Shown here piece by piece: positions 15,200 through 22,391 of a stretch of DNA of 64,000 nt. How positions within the stretch are numbered: the first letter of the stretch is position 1; each line of letters starts with the position of its first letter. The notes beneath the pieces were generated by a model, which saw nothing but the letters and a program-made list of their open reading frames with translations, did not search any database and was not told where the DNA came from. The stretch is from Nitrobium sp046350935 (GTDB lineage Bacteria > Nitrospirota > Thermodesulfovibrionia > Thermodesulfovibrionales > Dissulfurispiraceae): positions 1-64,000 of the forward strand of contig JAXLZK010000020.1 of assembly GCA_046350935.1 (NCBI GenBank), given 5' to 3'. A program made the position numbers and the translations under genes.

Positions 15200-16537
15200 A
15201 TGCCGAAGAGGGCGATCCTGGTGGTTGAGGACAGGAAGAGCATGTCCGACATGCTTGTCAGGACCCTGCAGGCAGAGGGATTTGACGCCTTCGCCGCTTT
15301 TTCGGTGCGGGAGGGAATAGCGCTGCTCTCCTGCGGCATCGACGCGGTGGTCACCGACCTGAAGCTGCCCGACGGAGAGGGCATGGAGGTCCTCGCTGCG
15401 GCGCGGGCGGGCTTCCCCCTGCTGCCGGTGATCGTGATGACGGCATACGGGAGCATCGAGCTGGCGGTGCGTGCGGTGAAGGAGGGCGCCTACGATTTCA
15501 TCACAAAGCCTTTCGACCCTGATCACCTCCTGAGGATCCTGACGAGGGCGCTTGACGCGCCGGCTGCCCGGAAGCCTGAGATGAACAGCCTCGCCGCTCC
15601 CTCCCTGATCGGTACGAGCAGGGCATGGAGAGAGGTGATGGAAAAGGTGGACAAGATCGCACCGCTCAAGACAACGGTCCTGGTCCTCGGGGAGAGCGGC
15701 ACCGGCAAGGAATTGATCGCCCGGGCCGTTCATCACCGGAGCCCCCGTGCAAAGGAGGCTTTCGTCGCGGTCAATTGCGCCGCCATCGCCCGGGACCTTG
15801 TCGAAAACGAGATGTTCGGACATGAGAGGGGCGCCTACACCGGGGCGGGAGACATCAAACCGGGGCGGTTCGAACTGGCCGATAAAGGGACCATTCTTCT
15901 CGACGAGGTGGGCGATATGGAGCTGAAGCTCCAGGCAAAGCTGCTGCGTGTCGTGCAGGAGAGCGAGTTCGAGAGGGTGGGAGGTACGAAAACCGTGCGG
16001 GTCGATGTCCGGGTAGTTGCGGCGAGCAACAAGGACCTCGAAAGGGCGGTCTCCGAGGGAGCCTTCCGCGAGGACCTGCTCTACCGGCTGAATGTTTTCC
16101 CCATTTTTATCCCTCCTCTTCGCGCCCGGAGAGAGGATATTCTCCCTCTTGCGCGGCATTTCCTCGCCCGCTTCTCCCATGAAATGAACAAGGGGGCGTC
16201 CGTCCTCTCCCCGGAAGGGGAGCGCGTGTTGCTGGAGCACGAGTGGAAGGGGAATGTCAGGGAGTTGAAAAATGTGATGGAAAGAGCGGTTATTCTGTGC
16301 GAGGGGAAGGTGCTCTCGGGCGAACACTTTTCGTTTACTGTGGCCCCGGCACAGGAAGTGGCAGCCCAGGACGCTCCTCTGCACGACGTGGCGTCCCATG
16401 CCCTCCGTTCTGCCGAAAAAGCGCGCATTGAAAGCGTTCTGATGCAGACCCGGGGCAACAAGAGCAAGGCTGCGGAAATTCTTCAGGTGAGCTACAAAAC
16501 CCTCCTCACCAAAATAAAAGAGTACGGAATTTCCTGA
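15200..16537 (+). CDS. Sigma54-dependent response regulator (NtrC family)
   Basis: A 445-residue activator of sigma54 promoters. The receiver domain (about 1-120) has acidic residues E10 and D11, the phospho-acceptor Asp53 (VVTDLKLPDGEG), the conserved Thr (VIVMTAYGS) and Lys (FITKPF). The AAA+ domain has Walker A GESGTGKE, the sigma54-contact loop as GAYTGA (a common variant of GAFTGA), and Walker B ILLDEVGD. A Fis-type helix-turn-helix ends the protein (MQTRGNKSKAAEILQVSYKT). The ATG at 15200 has GAGGAGGG about 10 bases upstream; a GTG at 15182 is less likely. It is partnered with the kinase immediately upstream. Its target promoters are not evident in this window. Confidence 0.95.
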   Translation: MPKRAILVVEDRKSMSDMLVRTLQAEGFDAFAAFSVREGIALLSCGIDAVVTDLKLPDGEGMEVLAAARAGFPLLPVIVMTAYGSIELAVRAVKEGAYDFITKPFDPDHLLRILTRALDAPAARKPEMNSLAAPSLIGTSRAWREVMEKVDKIAPLKTTVLVLGESGTGKELIARAVHHRSPRAKEAFVAVNCAAIARDLVENEMFGHERGAYTGAGDIKPGRFELADKGTILLDEVGDMELKLQAKLLRVVQESEFERVGGTKTVRVDVRVVAASNKDLERAVSEGAFREDLLYRLNVFPIFIPPLRARREDILPLARHFLARFSHEMNKGASVLSPEGERVLLEHEWKGNVRELKNVMERAVILCEGKVLSGEHFSFTVAPAQEVAAQDAPLHDVASHALRSAEKARIESVLMQTRGNKSKAAEILQVSYKTLLTKIKEYGIS

Positions 16538-16546
16538 ATATCCCTG

Positions 16547-16576
16547 TTGACATTCCCCGTTTTTTTATAGTAAAAA
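16547..16576 (+). promoter_or_regulatory. htpG promoter region
   Basis: A perfect TTGACA (16547-16552) is followed by TATAGT (16566-16571) at the short spacing of 13, or by TAAAAA (16571-16576) at 18 bases. Either way the start site falls within or just before the CIRCE element, as expected for HrcA repression. Confidence 0.55.
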
Positions 16577-16581
16577 AATGA

Positions 16582-16608
16582 TTAGCACTCGTTTATGAAG
16601 AGTGCTAA
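16582..16608 (+). promoter_or_regulatory. CIRCE operator (HrcA binding site)
   Basis: TTAGCACTC (16582-16590), a 9-base spacer, and GAGTGCTAA (16600-16608) form the exact CIRCE inverted repeat bound by the heat-shock repressor HrcA. It lies 30 bases before htpG, so htpG is expected to be induced by heat through HrcA. Confidence 0.95.
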
Positions 16609-16638
16609 TCTATGACAACAATAATGAGGTGAAGAAGC

Positions 16639-18546
16639 ATGACTGAACAGAAAATGGAATTCAAGACCGAAATCAACCAACTCCTTGATCTTATGATTCA
16701 TTCCCTCTATTCGCACAAGGAAATCTTCCTGAGGGAGCTCATTTCGAATGCCTCTGACGCTATCGATAAGGCACGCTACGAGTCTTTGACCGATAGCTCG
16801 GTTCTCGAAGGGGAAAAAGAATGGAAGATTACCATCGGCGCGGATAAGAATGCAGGCACCCTGACCATCAGCGATAACGGAAGCGGGCTAACCCGCGAGG
16901 AAGCGGTACGGGAGTTGGGCACGATAGCCCATTCGGGGACGAAGGAGTTCCTGAAAGCAATGCAGGAAAGGGACAAGAAAAATGCGGTGGAGCTCATCGG
17001 CCAGTTCGGGGTAGGGTTCTATTCAGCTTTCATGGTCGCCGACAAAGTGACTGTTCTGTCGCGGAAGGCCGGCTCAACAGACAGGAAGGGCGTACGCTGG
17101 GAATCCTCCGCGGACGGGACCTTCACCGTGGATGATACGGAGAAGGAGACAAAGGGAACCGATGTTATCCTGCATCTGAAAGGGGAGGAGCAGAAGTATC
17201 TCGAAGAGTGGGAACTACGAAATATCGTAAAGAAATATTCCGATTTCATCGAGCACCCGATCGTTATGGAAGTGGAGCGGGAAAAAGAGAGTGAACTCGC
17301 AAAAGGCGAGAAGGTGACCGTCCGGGAAGAGGCGGTGCTGAACTCCCGAAAGGCAATATGGCTCAAGGAGAAAGCGGAAATAGCCGAAAGTGAGTACCAT
17401 GAGTTTTACCGGCATATCGCGCACGACTATTCAGACCCCCTGCGGGTAATCCATTTCAAGGCCGAAGGTACCTCCGAATTCAGCGCTCTTCTCTACATAC
17501 CTTCACACGCTCCTTTCAATTTGCTCTACAAGGACTATAAAGTCGGACCCGTCCTTTATGTGAAAAGGGTGCAGATTATGGACCATTGCGAGGACCTGCT
17601 CCCCCCTTATCTGCGTTTCGTGAAGGGAGTGGTGGACTCCTCGGACCTCCCCCTGAACGTATCGAGGGAGATACTCCAGAGCAACCGTCAGGTGGAGATT
17701 ATCAGGAAGAGCATCACCAAGAGGGTCCTGGACACCCTGGGCGAAATGAAGAGCAGGGAATACGATACCTACGTCTCTTTCTATAAGGAGTTCGGAAGGG
17801 TGCTGAAGGAGGGGATCCATTCCGATTTTTCCCGGAGAGAGGCGATTGCCGACCTCCTTCTCTTCCCCTCGACGAAAACCGGGAAGGACTCTTTCACTAC
17901 CCTGCAGCACTACAGCGAGGGGATGGGAGCTGAGCAGAAGGAGATCTATTATATTACCGGCACTTCTCTCGAAGAAGTTAAGAAATCGCCGTATCTCGAG
18001 GCTTTTCATGAGAAAGGACTTGAGGTATTGATCCTCCTTGACGAGCTGGACGATTTCGTGATGGGCGATCTCGCCGAATACAAAGGGAAGAAATTCAAAT
18101 CGGTCGTCAGGGGAGATATCGATCTCGGGAAGCAGGATGAGAAGAAAGAAGAAGCGAAACAGCGCTTCGAAAAGCTCATCGAGCTCTTCAAGGATCAATT
18201 GAAGGACGAAGTGAAGGATGTCCGTCTGTCCGGAAGACTGAAGGACTCCCCCTGCTGTCTTGTTGCCGATGAGGGAGACATGGACCCTACGGTGGAGAAG
18301 CTGCTGAAATCGATGGGCAGAGAGGTCTTTTCGGGAAAAAGGATCCTCGAAATCAACCCGGAGCACCCTGTCTTGGCGGCGATGGAGGAAATATTCAAGA
18401 AGGACATGAACAGCCGGCTGCTCAAGGAATATATAGATATTCTTTATAATCAGGCTGTTCTGCTGGAGGGATCGAAGCCGAAGGACCCCGGCGCCTTTGC
18501 CCGCTCCATTACCAATCTGATGGTAAAGCACGCAGAGAAGGAGTAA
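16639..18546 (+). CDS. htpG: Chaperone HtpG (bacterial Hsp90)
   Basis: An ATP-dependent cytoplasmic chaperone of 635 residues, the normal family length. The N-terminal GHKL ATPase domain shows the Hsp90 signature YSHKEIFLRELISNASDAID, then ITISDNGSGLTREE, GTIAHSGTKEF and QFGVGFYSAFMVAD. The middle domain carries the conserved DLPLNVSREILQ loop with its catalytic Arg. The C-terminal dimerisation domain ends at AEKE. GAGGTGAAG lies just before the ATG. Expression should be under HrcA through the CIRCE element upstream. Confidence 0.98.
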   Translation: MTEQKMEFKTEINQLLDLMIHSLYSHKEIFLRELISNASDAIDKARYESLTDSSVLEGEKEWKITIGADKNAGTLTISDNGSGLTREEAVRELGTIAHSGTKEFLKAMQERDKKNAVELIGQFGVGFYSAFMVADKVTVLSRKAGSTDRKGVRWESSADGTFTVDDTEKETKGTDVILHLKGEEQKYLEEWELRNIVKKYSDFIEHPIVMEVEREKESELAKGEKVTVREEAVLNSRKAIWLKEKAEIAESEYHEFYRHIAHDYSDPLRVIHFKAEGTSEFSALLYIPSHAPFNLLYKDYKVGPVLYVKRVQIMDHCEDLLPPYLRFVKGVVDSSDLPLNVSREILQSNRQVEIIRKSITKRVLDTLGEMKSREYDTYVSFYKEFGRVLKEGIHSDFSRREAIADLLLFPSTKTGKDSFTTLQHYSEGMGAEQKEIYYITGTSLEEVKKSPYLEAFHEKGLEVLILLDELDDFVMGDLAEYKGKKFKSVVRGDIDLGKQDEKKEEAKQRFEKLIELFKDQLKDEVKDVRLSGRLKDSPCCLVADEGDMDPTVEKLLKSMGREVFSGKRILEINPEHPVLAAMEEIFKKDMNSRLLKEYIDILYNQAVLLEGSKPKDPGAFARSITNLMVKHAEKE

Positions 18547-18568
18547 CCGGTCCGGGGAGCGCCGCTTC

Positions 18569-18597
18569 TTGCGGGGCAGGCACGTCTTGCGTATACT
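18569..18597 (+). promoter_or_regulatory. Sigma70-type promoter of miaB
   Basis: TTGCGG (18569-18574) and TATACT (18592-18597) are 17 bases apart. The predicted start is near 18604, giving a leader of about 69 bases before the miaB ATG. Confidence 0.55.
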
Positions 18598-18672
18598 ATA
18601 TCTTTGGTACCGTGCGCAGAACGGGACCCGCGGCCGGTGCTGCAGAAAGAGAGAGAAGAGAGAGACCCTTTC

Positions 18673-19968
18673 ATGAAAAAATATTATCTGCACACCATGG
18701 GCTGCCAGATGAATGTCCATGATTCCGAGAGAATATCCGGCATTCTCAAGGCGGAGGGGTATATCCGGGCCGCTACCCCCCGTGAGGCGGACCTCGTCAT
18801 TTTCAACACCTGCAGCATCCGGCAGAAGGCGGAGCAGAAGTTCTTCAGCGAGCTCGGAAGGCTGAGGTCTCTCAAGGAAAAACGACCCGATATGAAGATC
18901 GCCGTTGCGGGCTGCATCGCCCAGCAGGAGGGGGCAAAAATGCTGTTGAGGGCTCCCCACATCGACTTTATCCTCGGCCCTCAGAATATTCACCGGGTAA
19001 GGGAGATCGCTCAGGTCGGCTCCGACTTTATTGCCCTTGAAGACAACCCCGCTCTCACCGACATGGAGTTCCCGGCGGAAAGGGAAGACACTGTCCGCGC
19101 CTGGGTGAATATCATGTATGGATGCGACAATTTCTGCAGTTACTGTATCGTTCCCTACACACGGGGGAGGGAAAAGAGCAGGGCGAGCAGCGATATCGTA
19201 AAAGAGATTCGCGGCCTGGCCGGGAGGGGGTATAAAGAGGTCACTCTTCTCGGCCAGAATGTGAATTCGTACCGAAGCAGCGTGGGCTTTCCGGAATTGT
19301 TAGGACAAATCAACACGATAGAGGGTATTGAACGCATCAGGTTCGTCACCTCACACCCCAAGGACCTTTCCGATGCGCTCATCTACGCCATGAGGGACCT
19401 CAAAAAGGTATGTGAGCATATGCACCTGCCCCTGCAGTCCGGCTCCACCGGGGTCCTCGGCAAGATGAACAGGAAGTACACCTACGATGAATACCTGCGA
19501 AAAGTGGAGAAGCTGAAGAGGGAGATCCCCGGAATTGCCCTGACGACCGACATTATAGCCGGCTTTCCTCAGGAGACGGACGCGGACCATCTCTGTACTG
19601 TACGGGCCCTGCGCGCAATCGAGTATGACGGAATCTTCGCCTTCAGGTATTCGCCCCGGGCAGGGACGAAAGCATCGACTCTTGAAGGACAGCTCCCTGA
19701 TAGCGTTAAATCGGAGAGGCTCTACGAGATCCTCGATGTGCAGAATGAAATTACCGACAAGAAAAACCGGGAGCAGGAAGGTACGATCCGGGAAGTATTG
19801 ATCGAGGGAATGAGCGAAAAAGAGAAGAGCCGCCAGGCTGGCAGAACCCGTACGAATAAAATCGTCACTTTCCCGCACGATCCTGCCAACAAACCCGGAG
19901 ACATTATTACACTCAGAATCGAGAAGGCGAACCGCCACTCTCTTGAAGGAAACCCTGTCACGTCATGA
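18673..19968 (+). CDS. miaB: tRNA-2-methylthio-N6-dimethylallyladenosine synthase
   Basis: MiaB is a radical-SAM methylthiotransferase that adds a 2-methylthio group to i6A37 of tRNAs. The N-terminal UPF0004 domain has three cysteines for the auxiliary cluster (TMGCQMNVHDSERI, FNTCSIRQKAEQK, VAGCIAQQEG). The radical-SAM CxxxCxxC is in YGCDNFCSYCIVPYTRGREK. LPLQSGSTGVLGKMNRKYT is conserved, and a C-terminal TRAM domain binds the tRNA. The ATG at 18673 gives the standard MKKYYLHTMGCQMN start; the open frame upstream overlaps the predicted transcript start. Product 431 residues. It is followed 27 bases later by the paralogous mtaB. Confidence 0.97.
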   Translation: MKKYYLHTMGCQMNVHDSERISGILKAEGYIRAATPREADLVIFNTCSIRQKAEQKFFSELGRLRSLKEKRPDMKIAVAGCIAQQEGAKMLLRAPHIDFILGPQNIHRVREIAQVGSDFIALEDNPALTDMEFPAEREDTVRAWVNIMYGCDNFCSYCIVPYTRGREKSRASSDIVKEIRGLAGRGYKEVTLLGQNVNSYRSSVGFPELLGQINTIEGIERIRFVTSHPKDLSDALIYAMRDLKKVCEHMHLPLQSGSTGVLGKMNRKYTYDEYLRKVEKLKREIPGIALTTDIIAGFPQETDADHLCTVRALRAIEYDGIFAFRYSPRAGTKASTLEGQLPDSVKSERLYEILDVQNEITDKKNREQEGTIREVLIEGMSEKEKSRQAGRTRTNKIVTFPHDPANKPGDIITLRIEKANRHSLEGNPVTS

Positions 19969-19995
19969 CAGAGGGACTCACGGTACGGAATTCGG

Positions 19996-21255
19996 ATGAA
20001 GATTTCAGTCATAACACTCGGATGTAAAACAAATCAGGCGGAGAGCTTTCATTTGGAGAGGACCCTCATGGGGCACGGTCACGAGGTGGTCGAGCTCTCC
20101 GAAACGCCGGATATCTGCGTCATCAACACCTGTACCGTCACGGCAAAAGCGGACTGCCAATCACGACAGATGCTCCAGAGAGCGTTGAAGAAAGGCGCAC
20201 AGGTGATTATTACCGGGTGCTATGCGGAGCTGTACGAAGAGCGCCTGCAGCAGCAGGGGGATGCGATCCGTGTGGTGAAGAATGATGAAAAGAAGCGGAT
20301 AATCAGCCTGATAGAGGGGCAGGATTCAAGCAACTCCGGAAGTGTCAGGTACTATCCGCGCCACCGTCCCATCGTGAAGGTGCAGGACGGCTGTAATTAC
20401 TCCTGCAGTTATTGTGCGATTCCGCGGGCGAGGGGCAGATCGAGGAGTATCCCGGTGCCGGAGATCGTCGAAGAGATTTCTTTCTATTCCGATGCAGGCT
20501 TTCACGAGGTGGTGCTGACCGGAATTCACCTCGGCACCTATGGAGCCGATCTTGCCCCCCAAGTAACCCTTGGACGTTTGCTTAAAGAGATCCTGACCGC
20601 CACCGCAATAAAGAAAGTACGTTTAAGCTCGCTCGAAATAAGGGAAATAGATGACGAGCTCCATGAGGTCCTGCAGGAGGAGCGCCTCTGTAAGCACCTT
20701 CATGTGCCGCTTCAGAGCGGCTCCGAAAACATATTGAAATTGATGAATAGGATGTATACCAAAGAAGAGTTTCTGCAAGGAATCGAGAAAGTAGCGGATC
20801 GGTTTCCTGCGATAGGTCTCGGGACGGACGTCATCGTGGGTTTCCCCGGTGAAAGCGACAAAGATTTTGAGGAGACACGGAGTCTGCTTGAGTCTCTTCC
20901 CTTCTCCTATCTGCATGTTTTCCCCTATTCAGTACGACCAGGCACCAGGGCCGCCTCTTTTTCGGACCATGTTGCTGCAGCCGTCAAGAAAGAGAGGGTA
21001 TCTCTCCTAAGGGATCTCGGGAGAAGGAAAAGTGCAGCGTATCTGCAGGCCGCTATCGGCAAGAAGCTCTGGACTGTTATTGAGAAGGTGGGGGAAACAG
21101 GCGCGGTCGGCACAACAGATAACTATATCAAGGTTTTTCTCGAGAACAGCGACTCCCTGCGCGAGGGAATGCTTGTCCTTGCTCACATTACGGGAGCCGG
21201 GCGCGACAGGGCGCTGGCAGTTCCTGAATATAACGCTGAACTCTCTCTCCTATAG
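19996..21255 (+). CDS. mtaB: tRNA (t6A37-C2)-methylthiotransferase
   Basis: MtaB is the radical-SAM methylthiotransferase that converts t6A37 to ms2t6A37 in tRNAs. Features that separate it from MiaB are the start MKISVITLGCKTNQAES and VINTCTVTAKADCQSR. The third N-terminal Cys is in ITGCYAEL and the radical-SAM motif in DGCNYSCSYCAIPRARGRSR. LHVPLQSGSENILKLMNR and GFPGESDKDFEETR follow. Product 419 residues. With miaB directly upstream, both ms2-modifications of A37 are encoded in one unit. Confidence 0.95.
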   Translation: MKISVITLGCKTNQAESFHLERTLMGHGHEVVELSETPDICVINTCTVTAKADCQSRQMLQRALKKGAQVIITGCYAELYEERLQQQGDAIRVVKNDEKKRIISLIEGQDSSNSGSVRYYPRHRPIVKVQDGCNYSCSYCAIPRARGRSRSIPVPEIVEEISFYSDAGFHEVVLTGIHLGTYGADLAPQVTLGRLLKEILTATAIKKVRLSSLEIREIDDELHEVLQEERLCKHLHVPLQSGSENILKLMNRMYTKEEFLQGIEKVADRFPAIGLGTDVIVGFPGESDKDFEETRSLLESLPFSYLHVFPYSVRPGTRAASFSDHVAAAVKKERVSLLRDLGRRKSAAYLQAAIGKKLWTVIEKVGETGAVGTTDNYIKVFLENSDSLREGMLVLAHITGAGRDRALAVPEYNAELSLL

Positions 21256-21400
21256 GCTTTTTTTGTTTGCCTACAAGTTGCACAGCAGCGATCAAATCAA
21301 GTTGCCACGCTCCCGGCAACAGGATATCCACCCGGTTAATAACAGATTCCTAACAATTTCTGTTCATCTATTATGACCGATAAGATATATTATGTTAAAT

Positions 21401-21425
21401 AAATTTTCGCGAGTTGCGAAAGTTT
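21401..21425 (+). other. Stem-loop in AT-rich intergenic region
   Basis: AAATTTTCGC (21401-21410) pairs with GCGAAAGTTT (21416-21425) over 10 bp with one G-U pair and loop GAGTT. No long T-run follows directly. It could be a small-RNA or mRNA end structure; the role is unknown. Confidence 0.4.
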
Positions 21426-21667
21426 TAAAGTATGTAAAAAATGCCGGAATGCCAATAAAGCAATAAAATAAAATAATTAGCGACTATTCTCCATTTTTCT
21501 CCCCGCGAGGTCCGAAAACGTAAACTTTTCCGACGCAAAAAATGCGTTTTCCCCCCTGCTTTGAGGAAATCGGCAGCTCCTGATGGACAATTTTTTAACA
21601 ATGAGCAGTTTTACGTACACCTCTCCGCAGCGCTTTCCGGCAAGCCCCCCTTTTTTTGTGTTCGCTG

Positions 21668-21696
21668 TTGCGACGGGACCGGAAATTCTCTATAGT
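21668..21696 (+). promoter_or_regulatory. Sigma70-type promoter
   Basis: TTGCGA (21668-21673) and TATAGT (21691-21696) are separated by 17 bases. The predicted start is near 21703, about 27 bases before the aspartic-protease-like gene. Confidence 0.6.
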
Positions 21697-21729
21697 TAAG
21701 AAAGATAGTGGCTGCACTCAATAACCGCC

Positions 21730-22296
21730 ATGGTGAAAACGATGAAATTTTTCCCCTCCGCGTTAAGCGGTACGGTGTTTGCCTTTTTTGTTGTGCTCCT
21801 CCCCGTGTTTGCACTCTCTTCAGAAACAATACCGTATTATCAAAAGGTTGGAAGAGAAAACGTAAAGTATATAACCGTATACCTTAGCGGAGTACCGGTA
21901 GAGATGATCTTCGACACCGGTGCTGCACAGATATTGGTAAATCAGGAGGTGTACCGGCGGCTGGGGTCACCCAGGACGCAGGATGTTCGTAAAGCGAATA
22001 CGGTGGGGGGCGACATTGAAATCGCCTTCTTTGATATTCCGTTCGTTCAGTGGGGCGGTATTACGATGCATAATGTGCGCATTGCCTGGTATCCGCATAC
22101 GGAGCTCAACCTTTTTGGTGGTGACATTCTGAAAGAATTCAATTACTTGATTGATGAGAAGCAAAAAACAATCACTTTTTTCGATAAAAATGAAAGCATC
22201 ATCTTCAAAGAGCTTGGTGAACGGATTGAATATTTTAGCGCCGGCGGAAAAAACTTCCCCTCTTCTCTTGAATTCCGTGTAAAAGAAAGGGAATAG
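21730..22296 (+). CDS. Exported retropepsin-like aspartic protease
   Basis: A 188-residue exported protein. An N-terminal signal peptide (hydrophobic GTVFAFFVVLLPVFALS) leads into a single retropepsin-like domain with the active-site motif IFDTGAAQILVNQEVY (D-T-G-A), the second flap strand IPFVQWGGITMHNVRIAWYP, and the late glycine-containing LFGGDILKEFNYLID. Like retroviral pepsins, one domain holds one catalytic Asp, so it should act as a dimer. Bacterial members of this clan-AA group are periplasmic or membrane-attached and mostly uncharacterised. ATG 21730 is used; ATG 21742 is an alternative. It is preceded by its own promoter and the long AT-rich spacer. Confidence 0.8.
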   Translation: MVKTMKFFPSALSGTVFAFFVVLLPVFALSSETIPYYQKVGRENVKYITVYLSGVPVEMIFDTGAAQILVNQEVYRRLGSPRTQDVRKANTVGGDIEIAFFDIPFVQWGGITMHNVRIAWYPHTELNLFGGDILKEFNYLIDEKQKTITFFDKNESIIFKELGERIEYFSAGGKNFPSSLEFRVKERE

Positions 22297-22330
22297 CTAC
22301 TCGCCCTGCTTCTTTTCTTGCTTATTTCTG

Positions 22331-22360
22331 TTGTCAATTCAACAAGATTAATGATATAGT
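22331..22360 (+). promoter_or_regulatory. Sigma70-type promoter of proS
   Basis: TTGTCA (22331-22336) and TATAGT (22355-22360) are 18 bases apart, giving a short leader that carries the GGGAGG ribosome site at about 22380-22385. Confidence 0.6.
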
Positions 22361-22391
22361 GAATAGTAATTACTTTCCCGGGAGGATGTTC

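Larger units (their letters stand above)
21256..21729 (+). other. 474-base AT-rich intergenic region
   Basis: The longest stretch without a gene in the window. It begins with a hairpin whose loop is U-rich (TAGGC 21253-21257 with GCCTA 21269-21273, including the mtaB stop). A GTTGCC/GGCAAC hairpin lies at 21301-21320. A markedly AT-rich block (about 21361-21480) carries a 10-bp stem-loop at 21401-21425. The region ends with a good promoter at 21668-21696. I see no open frame with codon bias, no tRNA and no riboswitch I can name. Confidence 0.6.

Noticed and set aside
21532..21539. GACGCAAA, reminiscent of the core of a class I c-di-GMP riboswitch
   Set aside because: The flanking helices and the conserved partner segments of that riboswitch are missing, and no matching start codon region follows.
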